Shown in pieces: positions 7,656-16,468 of a stretch of 34,546 bases of DNA (positions within the stretch are counted from its first letter, which is position 1; every line of letters starts with the position of its first letter). Position numbers and translations under genes: made by a program. The notes under the pieces were generated by a model. It was not told where the DNA came from, ran no database searches, and saw only the letters and a program-made list of their open reading frames with translations. Source of the stretch: Oscillatoria sp. SIO1A7. GTDB lineage: Bacteria; Cyanobacteriota; Cyanobacteriia; Cyanobacteriales; Laspinemataceae. Where the stretch lies: positions 1-34,546 of the forward strand of contig JAAHFN010000071.1 of assembly GCA_010672965.1 (NCBI GenBank), given 5' to 3'.

Positions 7656-8108
7656 GTGTCAGCAACAGAAGCAGAAGATTCCAAGGGCAACGACCAAGAT
7701 AGAGCAAAGCTAGAGCTATATCCGTCGCTATTGAAATTGTCCGCGCTAGAAATTAAACAGTTGAGTCCGGCCGCATTGGCCTATGTAGGAGATGCGGTGT
7801 ACGAACTGTACGTTCGCCAGACTTATCTGCTACCCCCCAAGCGGCAGAACACTTATCATAAGCAAGTGGTCGCCCAAGTGCGAGCAGAAACTCAGGCTCG
7901 TCATTTGCAATCTCTCCAACCCTATCTGACCGAGACGGAATTAGATATTATCCGGCGAGGGCGCAATGCTGCCATCGGACGACCCAAGCGAGTTACTCTA
8001 GCTATTTATCAACAAGCCACCAGCTTGGAGGCATTAATTGGCTATTTGTATCTGAGCGATCGCGATCGCTTGAACGAACTATTGGCACAGTTGGACTTGG
8101 AAATATAG
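7656..8108 (+). CDS. mrnC: Mini-ribonuclease III
   Basis: This RNase III catalytic domain lacks a dsRNA-binding domain and, in the family, trims 23S rRNA precursor ends. The 150 residues carry the signature LAYVGDAVYELYVRQ with catalytic Asp46, followed by the ALIGYLYL segment with the second acidic cluster near the C-terminus. The start is GTG at 7656, since no ATG lies in frame upstream of the domain. The ribosome site is weak. Residues 1-20 are charged and non-conserved. The next gene encodes the 23S methyltransferase RlmB, so both neighbours act on large-subunit rRNA. Confidence 0.92.
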   Translation: MSATEAEDSKGNDQDRAKLELYPSLLKLSALEIKQLSPAALAYVGDAVYELYVRQTYLLPPKRQNTYHKQVVAQVRAETQARHLQSLQPYLTETELDIIRRGRNAAIGRPKRVTLAIYQQATSLEALIGYLYLSDRDRLNELLAQLDLEI

Positions 8109-8482
8109 CTATTGGGCATGGGGTATGGGGCGCATTGGGGAGAGTTTTGAATTTTAAGTTTTGAATTTTGAGTTAATATTTAATTTAAAATTTAAAATTT
8201 AGTTTTAGTACAAACTAAATTTGAGCTTACTACAATGCAGAAAGTAATCTTGGGCCGGAGTTTATTTATGCCCAATTCCGCTCTTCCGCTCTTCCGCTCT
8301 TCCGCTCTTCCCAATATAGCGGTTCTCAAATTGATATTTCTCGGGCGAAGCGGACCCGCGCATCCCATTACGGAAATTTCCGTTAAACAGCCGAGATGGT
8401 TGCTCTGATGCTGTCGCCCCTACGTTTTTCTTCGTTACACTAATTTAAGAAACGCTATATGTATATATAAGGAAATGATGAT
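8109..8482. other. Spacer with AT-rich and TTCCGCTC microrepeats
   Basis: TTTTGAATTTTAAG-like AT repeats (about 8146-8205) are followed by four or more copies of CTCTTCCG (about 8278-8314). A GCTGTCGCCCCTACG fragment (about 8411-8425) matches the core of the family-C MITEs. No gene is seen. Confidence 0.7.
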
Positions 8483-9403
8483 ATGGCTGAAAAAAAACGT
8501 TTTTCTAAGGCTCCAGGGGGAAAACCGAGTCCTAGAAAGGGCAAACCGACTGGCTATCGCAAAGGCCAAAGAGCTGATGAAGGGGAAAGCGATCGCGGGG
8601 ATCTTATCTACGGCCGTCATTCTGTTTTGGCAGCTCTAGAAAATCAACATACCCTACACAAAATCTGGATAACACCGCAACTGCGCTACGATCCCCGCTT
8701 TCATACCAAGCTCGAGGAAGCAAAAAGTATGGGGGCGGCGATCGATGAAGTGGATTATCACCGTTTAGATAGGATTACCAATAGAGGAAACCACCAGGGA
8801 GTGGTCGCTCAAGTTTCTCCTTATACATATTGGGATTTGGACGAGTTGGTAAATATGGCCCTATCTGCATCGGACCAGCCAGTTTTGTTGGCAGCCGATA
8901 GCATCACCGACCCGCATAATTTAGGCGCTATCGTTCGCACTGCAGAAGCTTTGGGTGCCCAAGGGCTGGTGATTCCCCAACGAAGAGCTGTAGGAATAAC
9001 TTCAACGGTCCTCAAAGTAGCGGCGGGATCTTTAGAAAGTTTTCCAGTGGCTAGGGTTGTCAATCTCAATCAATGTTTGGAACAATTAAAAGACGCTGGC
9101 TTCCTCGTTTATGGCGCTGCAGCAGAGGCTAGCGAGCCCTTACATGCAGTTGAGTTTTCTGGCCCTATAGTTTTAGTGGTGGGTTCCGAGGGCAAAGGTT
9201 TAAGTTTGTTGACACAGCGACGCTGCGATCGTTTGGTTTCTATTCCTCTCTCCGGTCGTACTCCGAGCCTGAATGTCTCTGTGGCAACGGGAATGGTGCT
9301 TTACGAGATATATCGTCAGCGCTGGGAAAGAACCCGCCATATAGAAATATTGAAGGAAAAGGACGTTGAAAAAAGAAATGTAACAGAGTATAAAGAAATA
9401 TAA
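8483..9403 (+). CDS. rlmB: 23S rRNA (guanosine-2'-O-)-methyltransferase RlmB (TrmH/SpoU family)
   Basis: This enzyme transfers a methyl group from S-adenosylmethionine to a ribose 2'-OH in 23S rRNA using the knotted SPOUT fold. After a basic, low-complexity N-terminus (1-38) comes the L30-like substrate-binding domain (about 40-115, [13 protein letters not shown]). The SpoU domain (about 130-285) has all three motifs: [27 protein letters not shown], and [21 protein letters not shown]. The last 20 residues are a charged tail. AAGGA about 9 nt before the ATG supports the start. The gene order mrnC-rlmB-DUF1816 fits a ribosome-maturation neighbourhood. Target nucleotide is assigned by homology. 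Confidence 0.92.
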   Translation: MAEKKRFSKAPGGKPSPRKGKPTGYRKGQRADEGESDRGDLIYGRHSVLAALENQHTLHKIWITPQLRYDPRFHTKLEEAKSMGAAIDEVDYHRLDRITNRGNHQGVVAQVSPYTYWDLDELVNMALSASDQPVLLAADSITDPHNLGAIVRTAEALGAQGLVIPQRRAVGITSTVLKVAAGSLESFPVARVVNLNQCLEQLKDAGFLVYGAAAEASEPLHAVEFSGPIVLVVGSEGKGLSLLTQRRCDRLVSIPLSGRTPSLNVSVATGMVLYEIYRQRWERTRHIEILKEKDVEKRNVTEYKEI

Positions 9404-9629
9404 AGGCACGCCCTCGGTCTGAAATTGCGCATCTCCAAAAAGAGCGATCGCGATTGTCACAAAAGCCATATAAACCAGCCCCGATTGTGGGGGGCGAAGG
9501 GGCGAGCTTGCGCTACAAGGGCAGTTCTGGCAAGCCCAAAGGCCCTTGAAGATAATCCCAATAACATTTTTAGGGGCAAGCGCAAAAATAATTTGCGATA
9601 AACGTACATTTTTTGTAGGATATTAAGAT

Positions 9630-9920
9630 ATGAAGGCACTTAAAGAACTATGGGTTAACTTGCTCAACTTTTTCGGACTGAGCTGGTGGGTGGAGATTGT
9701 TACCGAAACTCCCCGGTGTACCTACTACTTTGGGCCCTTTGGATCGAAGAAAGAGGCCGAAGCGGCTAGGGTTGGATACATCGAAGACCTCGAACAAGAA
9801 GGCGCTCAGGGCTTGGTGTATAACGTCAAACGCTGCAAGCCGGTCAATCTGACGGTTTCCGACGATCCAGAGGATCGCATGGGCTTTTCTACCTCTCCGG
9901 TATTCAGCGGTCAATTTTAA
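9630..9920 (+). CDS. DUF1816 protein
   Basis: This 96-residue cytosolic protein is of the cyanobacterial DUF1816 type. It contains WWVEIVTETPRCTYYFGPF followed by SKKEAEAARVGYIEDLEQEGA and a basic VKRCKP strand. The family is common in cyanobacteria and has no established biochemical role that I know. The start ATG has TAGGA upstream. A long hairpin follows 21 bases after the stop. No domain partner or fusion is present here. Confidence 0.88.
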   Translation: MKALKELWVNLLNFFGLSWWVEIVTETPRCTYYFGPFGSKKEAEAARVGYIEDLEQEGAQGLVYNVKRCKPVNLTVSDDPEDRMGFSTSPVFSGQF

Positions 9921-9941
9921 ATAAGGAAATAACTATGTTTA

Positions 9942-9991
9942 GCGGGGATGATGTTTAGTCTGCTTTGAGACAGGCTAAACATCATCCCCGC
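9942..9991. terminator. Long perfect hairpin between convergent genes
   Basis: A 17-bp perfect stem (GCGGGGATGATGTTTAG with its complement) closes a 16-nt loop. It lies between the DUF1816 gene and the convergent hydrolase gene. No T-run follows on either strand, so it is a plausible two-way terminator but could be a palindromic repeat. Confidence 0.55.
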
Positions 9992-10015
9992 TTATAGCTT
10001 AAAGCCGATCGGCAA

Positions 10016-10045
10016 GTAGGGGCGAGAGCGCGAAATCGCCCCTAC
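10016..10045. repeat. GTAGGGGCG palindrome reaching into a gene end
   Basis: A short inverted unit, GTAGGGGCG to CGCCCCTAC, overlaps the last codon region of the minus-strand hydrolase. The stop codon of that gene (10042-10044) lies inside the right arm. It belongs to the same palindrome class as the cores at 2044-2116 and 30460-30511. Confidence 0.65.
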
Positions 10046-10878
10046 AGCTTAGATTCGATCCATTTTTCAATATCTTCGAGAACTTGCTCTGGTATTTCCC
10101 AAGGAAACAAATGGGCGGTATTAGCGTAGCATTTCCACCCTGCATCGGGAATATATCTAGCAGTTTCTAGGCTGGATTCGGCAGTAATATGCCGATCGCC
10201 TTCCGCAGCTAATACCAAGCAAGGAAGTTGGAGTTGCGGCAAATCGGCAAGCCGGTTGTAGCGAGATTTTAAAGCAGCGGCCAGCGCCCGTCGGGCATAG
10301 CCGCTAGTTTGTAAATAGGCGCTGGCTCCTTCTCTTGCTAGATGCTGATAAGCAACGGCGGTATGTTGTTGGAGGAGGTAGCGGTAGAGCGATCGCTTCC
10401 CAAATGTCTCTATATTCCAGCGCCACCCGGGGACAATCTGGTTAACCATAGAAGACAAACCCGTAAACAATAAATCTTGCCATGTAGTTTTCGGATGATT
10501 TCCTCTCGGTCGAGCAGCAGTCGCAATTAAAATTAAACCCGTAAATCGCTCTGGGTTTTTAATTGCCAACTCCAAAGCCAGAATTCCTCCCAGAGACCAA
10601 CCTAAAAGCAAGCTTTGCTTTAGCTCAAATTTTTCTAAAAGCGCTTCTAGATCTTGCAGGTGATCGCTCATTTCAAAATCTCGGCTAGTGCGGCTGTTTC
10701 CATAGCCTCGCAAATCTGGAGCGATGGTTTGGAATTTTTGGGATAGGCGATCGGTAAATACAGACATGGATTCTGCCGAACCAGGATGCCCGTGCAAGCA
10801 GAGAATGGGAAATCCTTTTCCTCGTACTTGCACGTTTAATGAGATCGCTTTAGATTGAGTTGGACTGGAATTTATCAT
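10042..10878 (-). CDS. Alpha/beta-fold hydrolase
   Basis: This single-domain hydrolase of 278 residues has a complete triad: nucleophile Ser95 in GWSLGG, Asp228 in LAAEGDRH, and His256 in NTAHLFPWE. The oxyanion segment is LHGHPGS (about 29-34) and the DLRGYGNS stretch is typical of the family. A lid region lies at about 125-205. No signal peptide is present, so it is cytosolic. The substrate cannot be told from sequence; esterase, lactonase or C-C hydrolase roles are all possible. The coding sequence ends inside a GTAGGGGCG palindrome, suggesting the original C-terminus may have been altered by its insertion. Confidence 0.85.
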   Translation of the reverse strand: MINSSPTQSKAISLNVQVRGKGFPILCLHGHPGSAESMSVFTDRLSQKFQTIAPDLRGYGNSRTSRDFEMSDHLQDLEALLEKFELKQSLLLGWSLGGILALELAIKNPERFTGLILIATAARPRGNHPKTTWQDLLFTGLSSMVNQIVPGWRWNIETFGKRSLYRYLLQQHTAVAYQHLAREGASAYLQTSGYARRALAAALKSRYNRLADLPQLQLPCLVLAAEGDRHITAESSLETARYIPDAGWKCYANTAHLFPWEIPEQVLEDIEKWIESKL

Positions 10879-10887
10879 AGTATTCTG

Positions 10888-11035
10888 TCAGGAATTGGGC
10901 ATCGGGCATCGGGCATGGGGCATGTTCGCATTGGGCATTGGGCATCAGTTCTAGTCCTTCCCACCCTTCCCACCCTTCCCCATCTCTCCCAATGCCCAAT
11001 GCCCCCATGCCCTATGCCCGAAAAGTATTGGGATT
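10888..11035. repeat. Inverted GGGCAT / ATGCCC microrepeat spacer
   Basis: Runs of GGGCATCGGGCATGGGGC at the left pair with CCAATGCCCAATGCCCCC at the right, around CCCACCCTTCC repeats. The whole spacer between the two minus-strand genes can fold back on itself. The same units recur at 16430-16470, 17650-17700, 18010-18220 and 23930-23960. Confidence 0.75.
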
Positions 11036-11036
11036 G

Positions 11037-12368
11037 CTAAATATGCCCGTTGCGGAAAATATATTCGGCAATTTCTTCAATAAAATGGCGGATGCTGGGC
11101 TCGCTATAAAAGCCATCGTCTATCACCGTAATCACATAGGTTTCGCCAAAGAGATTCATGGCCAAGGTAGTGCCCAGAACCCTAGAGGTTTGACCGGTTT
11201 TTTCGCCGAGCCATTTGCCCTGTGCCCCTTCCAGGCCAGCAAACCCTAGAGCGCGATCGTATTGACGCTCTAGGGCTCGAATCAAGACTTCATCTCCGAG
11301 ATGCTCTCGATTATAGATTGCGAGCATCATGTCCGTCAGTTCGTCAGCGGTCGAGGTATTGGCACGGAAACCGGGATTGCGCGGCCAGATTTTGTCTCCA
11401 ATAACTTTGTATTGAATTCTAGTATTTTGGAATCCTCTTTCTTGCAAAATGCGGTTAATATAATTCCAACCCAAGTAGTCGATGAGCTGATTGGTTGCAA
11501 TGTTACTACTCAGAGCAATCATCTCGGTTAACAGCCGTTCTAGGGAATAGGTTTGACCGACGCGAATATGGGAGGCATCCTCGGTGAAGTTTCCGCGATC
11601 GACATAAAGAGGAGTATCGAATCTGATTTTATCGGTAGTGAGCTTGTGCATTAGGGCAATAGCTACCGGAACTTTCATTAAACTGGCGACCGATCGCGGC
11701 CTTTCGTTGCCCCGAAGGCGACGACATCTGCGGCTATGCAGGTGACAAATGGTTATTTTGACCTTGGAAGATAAGCCGCTCCGTTGGGCAATAGGCTGCA
11801 AAAAGTCCGATTGTGCAGTTTCTAGGCGATACTCGATACTCGCTAAATTACCTTTGTATTGTTCTATTTTTGTTGCGCTCTTTTTACCTAAATCCGCATC
11901 TTTAGGAATTTGGCGCAAAAGCTCGATCGCCTCTTCCCAAAGAGATTGAGCTTTTGCCAAAGTTTCCGCGCTGGCATTGGTATCTTTCCCAAGTTCTACA
12001 GCTAGAGTCGCTTTCTCTAGGGCGCTATCCCATTTATTTGATAAAGCCAGTTGCTCTGAGGCTTTTTTGGGGGCTTTTTGAAGGGCAAGCCCTTGCTGGG
12101 AGACAGCCGTATCTGCCTGCAGGCCGCTGGGGTTTGCAGAGAAATTAGCGATCGCCACGCGCATAACATTTGAGCTTTTCCCTCCAGGGGAAGTTTCTGG
12201 AAGCCCCTGAACTTTGGCAACTTTCCCTTCTGGGCTCTCTTTGGGCTCGTTTGGACAGGGGAAACATTTGCTTTTGAGGGTTTTAGCCGTTGGGAAGTTT
12301 GTCCCAATTCCAACCATCACCGCTACTATTGTCAAGAGCGCGATCGTAAATTTTTCCTGCCTATCCAC
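11037..12368 (-). CDS. Class-A beta-lactamase-fold serine hydrolase
   Basis: The C-terminal 220 residues have the penicillin-recognising motifs: SxxK as S229-L-M-K232 (VASLMKVPVA), SxN as S287-S288-N289 (ALSSNIATN), and K390-T391-G392 (GEKTGQT). Such proteins act on beta-lactams or, in cyanobacteria often, on peptidoglycan peptides. No clear class-A ExxxN omega-loop could be placed, so true beta-lactamase activity is doubtful. The N-terminus has a hydrophobic segment (about 7-22) that would serve as signal anchor. A Pro/Lys-rich linker and a helical region (about 100-185) rich in Ala/Glu/Lys follow. It is probably periplasmic and membrane-tethered. The 443-residue length exceeds a minimal enzyme because of this N-terminal extension. 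Confidence 0.82.
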   Translation of the reverse strand: MDRQEKFTIALLTIVAVMVGIGTNFPTAKTLKSKCFPCPNEPKESPEGKVAKVQGLPETSPGGKSSNVMRVAIANFSANPSGLQADTAVSQQGLALQKAPKKASEQLALSNKWDSALEKATLAVELGKDTNASAETLAKAQSLWEEAIELLRQIPKDADLGKKSATKIEQYKGNLASIEYRLETAQSDFLQPIAQRSGLSSKVKITICHLHSRRCRRLRGNERPRSVASLMKVPVAIALMHKLTTDKIRFDTPLYVDRGNFTEDASHIRVGQTYSLERLLTEMIALSSNIATNQLIDYLGWNYINRILQERGFQNTRIQYKVIGDKIWPRNPGFRANTSTADELTDMMLAIYNREHLGDEVLIRALERQYDRALGFAGLEGAQGKWLGEKTGQTSRVLGTTLAMNLFGETYVITVIDDGFYSEPSIRHFIEEIAEYIFRNGHI

Positions 12369-12987
12369 ACTCTACCTCTCATTACTTAAGCAATCTGGCA
12401 TGGTCATTGTACTCAATCTCGCCACGAATTTCTTGGCTGTGCCCTACCTGTAGGGGAAATGTTACATAAGATACAATTGAGTGCCGGGACTTGGGAACTT
12501 GGGGAAATTTGCTCCCTGCCCCCCTGCTCCCTGCCCCCCTGCCCTCCTGCCTCCCTGCCCCCTGCCTTTCAAGGGTATGTTTTTTATAATCTCTTTTTTG
12601 ACGAGATCGGTGGGCTGCATGGGCTTCTTGGGCGAAGCATTCCAATACGCTAATTTTTTGTTAGAGCAAAAGCTATCTCGGGAATGCTGTCGCCCCTACG
12701 CCGTCAATCGATACCGAGCAATGAAATGCCAAATCTAAAAAACATACCCTTGAAAGCTGCCCCCCTGCCCCCCTGCTCCCTGCTCTTCCGATGCCTCTTT
12801 TAATTATTGGCCCATCACTAGAAACGCCCTACAGCAATTTTTCTTAACAAAAATTCACATTGCGATCGTCAAAAAATTAATAAATATGCATTGGACAAAT
12901 CTCTCAGGATGGTTAATAATTAAACAAATTGGCGTGCAGATTCCTCTGAAGGCATGGTCAATTATTTAGAATAAATTGGAAATTCTT
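12369..12987. other. Intergenic region with C-rich microrepeats and a MITE
   Basis: CCCCCTGCTCCCTG-type repeats flank the family-C MITE on both sides (about 12515-12565 and 12757-12785). The 200 bases before the amylase gene are AT-rich and must hold its promoter, but I see no confident pair of hexamers. Confidence 0.6.
12566..12756. mobile_element. MITE family C, copy 1 (191 bp)
   Basis: The terminal inverted repeats are CTTTCAAGGGTATGTTTTTT and its complement, and the second copy is at 32419-32605. CTGC on both sides (12562-12565 and 12757-12760) may be a 4-bp duplication, but the flank is itself a CTGC-rich microrepeat. The core 12630-12700 runs from GGCGAAGCATTCC to GGAATGCTGTCGCCCCTACG and also exists alone at 33432-33503. 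Confidence 0.75.
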
Positions 12988-14847
12988 ATGGTATCGACTG
13001 CTCCTGATTCTCAGAAAAAACATCCTACTCTAAGCAAACTGGAGGAAGAATTAGAATTTCTCTTTACCCGCGCCATAGAGTTTCGCAAAGAAACAATTTA
13101 CTTCATAGTGGTAGATCGCTTCCATGATGGAGATGCCAATAATGATGCTGGTCCCAACCCAAAACTCTACGACCCGACGCGGACAGTATGGACGAAATAC
13201 TGGGGCGGAGATTTACAAGGGGTCATTGATAAACTCGACTACTTACAGGGAATGGGAGTAACGGCAATTTGGTTGACTCCCTTGTTCGAGCAGATAGAGG
13301 AAGAACTGTTTGAACTCACTGCAATGGCGGGATACTGGACAAAAGATTTCAAGAAACTCAATCCTCGTTTAGTAGCCAGTGGAGAAGAAACTTCCCTTGT
13401 AAAAAGTAAGAATACCTGTTTCGATAGGCTGATTGCCGAATTAGACAAACGAGGAATGAAAATGATCCTCGATATTATCTGCAACCACAGCAGTCCAGAT
13501 GCAGGGGGCAAGAAAGGACAGCTCTTCGATGATGGGGTTTTAATTGCCGATTTCCATAACGATGAAAAAGGCTGGTATCACCATTACGGCGAAGTGGAAG
13601 ACTGGAGTTCGCAATGGCAGGTACAAAATGAAGAATTAGCAGGGTTAGCCGATTTTAATGAAAATAACCCGGAATACCGCGACTATATCAAATCAGCTAT
13701 TAAACTATGGATAGATAGAGGAGTTGATGCTTTGCGGGTGGATACTGTCAAGCATATGCCCTTGTGGTTTTGGCAAGAGTTTACCAGCGATATTACCAAC
13801 CATAAACCTTCTATATTTATATTCGGGGAATGGATCTATAGCGGACCGAACGACCCCGAATCAATTGAATTTGTCAATAAGTCGGGAATGTCTATTCTCG
13901 ACTATAACTTGGCGGTGGCTATCCGGCGGGGTATTGGTTACAATGATGGAGGATTTTATACCGTCCAGTCAGCCTTCGACCAAGATTATCTCTACAAATC
14001 TGTAACAGAGCTGGTCACCTTTTTAGATAACCACGATATCTCTCGCTTCCAGAGCGTCAATGGCGATGGGGATATTCTGCGACTGGCAGTCAATCTAATT
14101 ATGACGGCTCGCGGTATTCCCTGTATTTATTATGGCACCGAGCAGTACCTCCATAACGATACCGATGGAGGCGGGGAACCTTACAATCGCCCGATGATGG
14201 AAAAGTGGGATACCAATAGTATTATCTATAAGGATATGAAGGTTCTCTCGAATTTGCGCCGGGAAAACCCAGCAGTAGCTTTAGGCTCTCACCAGCAAAG
14301 GTATGTGAGCCAGGATATCTACTGCTATGTAAGGCGTTACCGAGACGATCGCTGTTTTGTTGGGATCAATAAGGCTTACGTTCCGGCTTTGATTGCCGAG
14401 GTATCTACAGATTTTCCCGATGGCACTTATACTTGCCTTTTAACGGGGCGCAAGTTCAATATCCAAAATGGCTTGCTGCGTAATTTGCAATTAGAAGCTA
14501 AGGATATGATTGTCCTCAGCTATGTAGGGGAACCAGTTAAGGGTCAAACCATTGTGATGGCTCGGGTTAATGGCATTACCACTGAGTACGGCGAAACAGT
14601 GGCAGTGACTGGCGACTGTCCCGAGCTGGGCAATTGGGAAATCGAAAAAGCTTATAAATTGGAATATATCAACCAGAATGAGTGGTTTGGAGAAATTCCT
14701 TTTAATGAAAGTGCCGGGGAACCTATAGCCTATAAGTATGTTGTCTTGCGCGATAACGACGCACCCTTGCGAGAAAATATCACTTGTCGTCGCTGGATTA
14801 TAGGTTATGAAGGTACTGTCAGATGGGAAGATGATTGGAATAAGTAA
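12988..14847 (+). CDS. GH13 alpha-amylase / CGTase-like enzyme with C-terminal CBM20
   Basis: This glycoside hydrolase acts on alpha-1,4-glucans. The barrel (about 30-400) has the four conserved regions: DIICNHSSPD; ALRVDTVKH with nucleophile Asp252; FIFGEW with acid/base Glu281; and TFLDNHD with Asp350. The ADFNENNPEYRDYIKSAIKLW stretch and the VKHMP motif resemble cyclodextrin glucanotransferases. A starch-binding CBM20 domain (about 516-619) closes the protein (TVAVTGDCPELGNWE). There is no signal peptide, although CGTases are normally exported, so it likely acts on intracellular glycogen. I choose ATG 12988 (619 residues). A TTG at 12976 would add four residues and has no better ribosome site. 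Whether it hydrolyses or transfers cannot be decided here. Confidence 0.87.
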   Translation: MVSTAPDSQKKHPTLSKLEEELEFLFTRAIEFRKETIYFIVVDRFHDGDANNDAGPNPKLYDPTRTVWTKYWGGDLQGVIDKLDYLQGMGVTAIWLTPLFEQIEEELFELTAMAGYWTKDFKKLNPRLVASGEETSLVKSKNTCFDRLIAELDKRGMKMILDIICNHSSPDAGGKKGQLFDDGVLIADFHNDEKGWYHHYGEVEDWSSQWQVQNEELAGLADFNENNPEYRDYIKSAIKLWIDRGVDALRVDTVKHMPLWFWQEFTSDITNHKPSIFIFGEWIYSGPNDPESIEFVNKSGMSILDYNLAVAIRRGIGYNDGGFYTVQSAFDQDYLYKSVTELVTFLDNHDISRFQSVNGDGDILRLAVNLIMTARGIPCIYYGTEQYLHNDTDGGGEPYNRPMMEKWDTNSIIYKDMKVLSNLRRENPAVALGSHQQRYVSQDIYCYVRRYRDDRCFVGINKAYVPALIAEVSTDFPDGTYTCLLTGRKFNIQNGLLRNLQLEAKDMIVLSYVGEPVKGQTIVMARVNGITTEYGETVAVTGDCPELGNWEIEKAYKLEYINQNEWFGEIPFNESAGEPIAYKYVVLRDNDAPLRENITCRRWIIGYEGTVRWEDDWNK

Positions 14848-14860
14848 GACTTGAAGAGTA

Positions 14861-14900
14861 AAGAATGACCTATCTAGCTCTTTGTCGATAGGTCATTCTT
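14861..14900 (+). terminator. Hairpin terminator after the amylase gene
   Basis: A 14-bp perfect stem (AAGAATGACCTATC with its complement) with a 12-nt loop begins 13 nt after the stop. The end of the stem is T-rich, but a long T-run is absent. Confidence 0.7.
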
Positions 14901-15060
14901 CGGCTCTATCTTGGCAGCTATCATAAGCAAATCTGTAATATAAGCAATACCTTCGCTAAAATGCACCCAACACTTTATTTGTAGGGAGCGTCTCGGGAAC
15001 GAAACCCAATAAATGCCCGCTCGGAGGCCAACGCTCGCACCGCAGGGAGCGCGAAGCTCT

Positions 15061-15291
15061 CCCCCCAACCCCCCTTAAAAAGGCTTAAAAAGGGGGCTTG
15101 AGAGAGATTCAGAGGGAGCATTTCAATTTCGTATCTAGCCGCCTAACGCCTATAGGCGTAAGCCCCGCCTCCCAGGTGGCTGGCGCGGCTACACAAACTC
15201 TCGCCCTCCGGGCTGTCCCGTTACAAAAGTGAAATGCTCCCGATTCAGAGCTTAGCCCCCCTTTTTAAGCTTTTTAAGGGGGGTTGGGGGG
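15061..15291. repeat. Palindromic element split by a MITE
   Basis: The left arm (15061-15100, CCCCCCAACCCCCCTTAAAA...) is the complement of the right arm (15253-15291, ...TTTTAAGGGGGGTTGGGGGG). Family-B MITE copy 2 sits exactly between them. Removing the MITE and one 8-bp duplication restores a continuous palindrome, so this older element was the target. The rest of the 14901-15856 spacer holds no gene. Confidence 0.8.
15114..15241. mobile_element. MITE family B, copy 2 (128 bp)
   Basis: The ends are GGGAGCATTTCA and TGAAATGCTCCC. A perfect 8-bp target duplication GATTCAGA lies at 15106-15113 and 15242-15249. The core shares GCCTATAGGCGTAAGCCCCG with copy 3 in the opposite orientation. Confidence 0.92.
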
Positions 15292-15702
15292 ATCGTTCCC
15301 TGGAGCAAAATGGCGAAGGTATTGATAAGGCGATCGCTTTTTTATTTTAGACAACAAGCGATCGCCTTTTTGCTGCGCTCTTTTAGCTCTTGCGAAGCAG
15401 TCAGAGGTCAGCGGTCAGCAGTCAGCTAAGAGTTGAGAAACTGTTGGGCTAAGTCCTTGCCACAGGCTAGGCTCAGAAGCTTTTATCTGAGAGCTTTTTG
15501 TCCAGCCAGATCGACCCGGAACTTAGAGAACTGCTACTGAATCATTTAATTGTAAAGCTATGATACGATCGTTTTAGTTTAGAAAATCTATCTAGCGAAT
15601 AGATCGCCCTGGCCTATTGCAGAAAGCCGGGATGCTGGCGATATAATATCTCTTTAGGAAAAAAATAACCCATATTGCCTTAGCTAATTGAAATTCTTCA
15701 AA

Positions 15703-15830
15703 GGGAGCATTTCACTTTTGCACTCATAGCCCGTAAGGGCTTTGTTTGTGTAGCCGCGCCAGCCGCGAGCGGAGGCGGGGCTTACGCCTATAGGCGTCAG
15801 GCGGCTCCGTTGCAAAATTGAAATGCTCCC
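15703..15830. mobile_element. MITE family B, copy 3 (128 bp), inserted in a gene leader
   Basis: A perfect 8-bp duplication TCTTCAAA lies at 15695-15702 and 15831-15838. The length equals copy 2 and the core is inverted relative to it. The right end is only 26 nt before the start codon of the pentapeptide-repeat gene, so the MITE separates that gene from its original upstream DNA. Confidence 0.92.
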
Positions 15831-15856
15831 TCTTCAAACCATCAGAGGCAAAAACC

Positions 15857-16294
15857 ATGAAACAAAAACTATTAGCTCTAGCCGCAATTTTGCTTCCACT
15901 CTCCCTGGTCTCCCTATCCCTGACCTCCTCAGCCCGAGCCGAAAACTCCCGTCACAAACAGCAATTGCTCAATACCAATAAATGCGTCAATTGCGATTTG
16001 GTTCTGACCTGGCTGGCATCCGCCGACCTGCGTTATGCCGACTTGCGTGGGGCCAACCTTACCGAAGGCGGTCTTACAGTTGCCGACCTTAGAGGAGCAG
16101 ACTTGAGAGGTGCCAACCTGCAATGGGCCGACCTCAGCGGTGCTGACTTGCGAGGAGCTAATTTAACTGGAGCTAACTTGAGCGAAGCGAATCTAAGTGG
16201 CGCTCTAATCGAAGGCGCTAAGCTAACGGGCGCTAATCTTTGTCTTGCCAATATGCCCGATGGAAGTCAATCTCGACAGGGTTGCCAAAACTAG
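15857..16294 (+). CDS. Secreted pentapeptide-repeat protein
   Basis: The 145-residue protein begins with a clear Sec signal peptide (1-28, cleavage after SARA). It then has a CVNC pair (Cys43, Cys46), and about 17 pentapeptide units of the A(D/N)LxG type (about 50-135), which fold as a right-handed quadrilateral beta-helix. A short tail ends in GCQN with another Cys. The mature protein is likely periplasmic or extracellular; its role is unknown. I choose ATG 15857, preceded by AGAGG at 8 nt. A longer reading from TTG 15818 would start inside the MITE end and add non-signal residues, so I reject it. The promoter is either far upstream of the MITE or supplied by it. Confidence 0.87.
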   Translation: MKQKLLALAAILLPLSLVSLSLTSSARAENSRHKQQLLNTNKCVNCDLVLTWLASADLRYADLRGANLTEGGLTVADLRGADLRGANLQWADLSGADLRGANLTGANLSEANLSGALIEGAKLTGANLCLANMPDGSQSRQGCQN

Positions 16295-16468
16295 AGACAA
16301 GGGGACTGGGGGACAGGGAGTGTGGGGAGTGTGGGGAGTGTGGGACCGTAATAGTGAAAAGTGAATAGTGAATAGTGAATAATTGGTTTTCTTAACTTTT
16401 CACTCTTCATCTGTTCGCCTATTCACTCCTCCCAATGCTTGTGGGCCCAATGCCCAATGCCCAATTCC

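Noticed and set aside
15818-15856. Upstream TTG start for the secreted pentapeptide-repeat protein
   Set aside because: It lies in the MITE end and would bury the clear signal peptide behind 13 unrelated residues; ATG 15857 has a good ribosome site.
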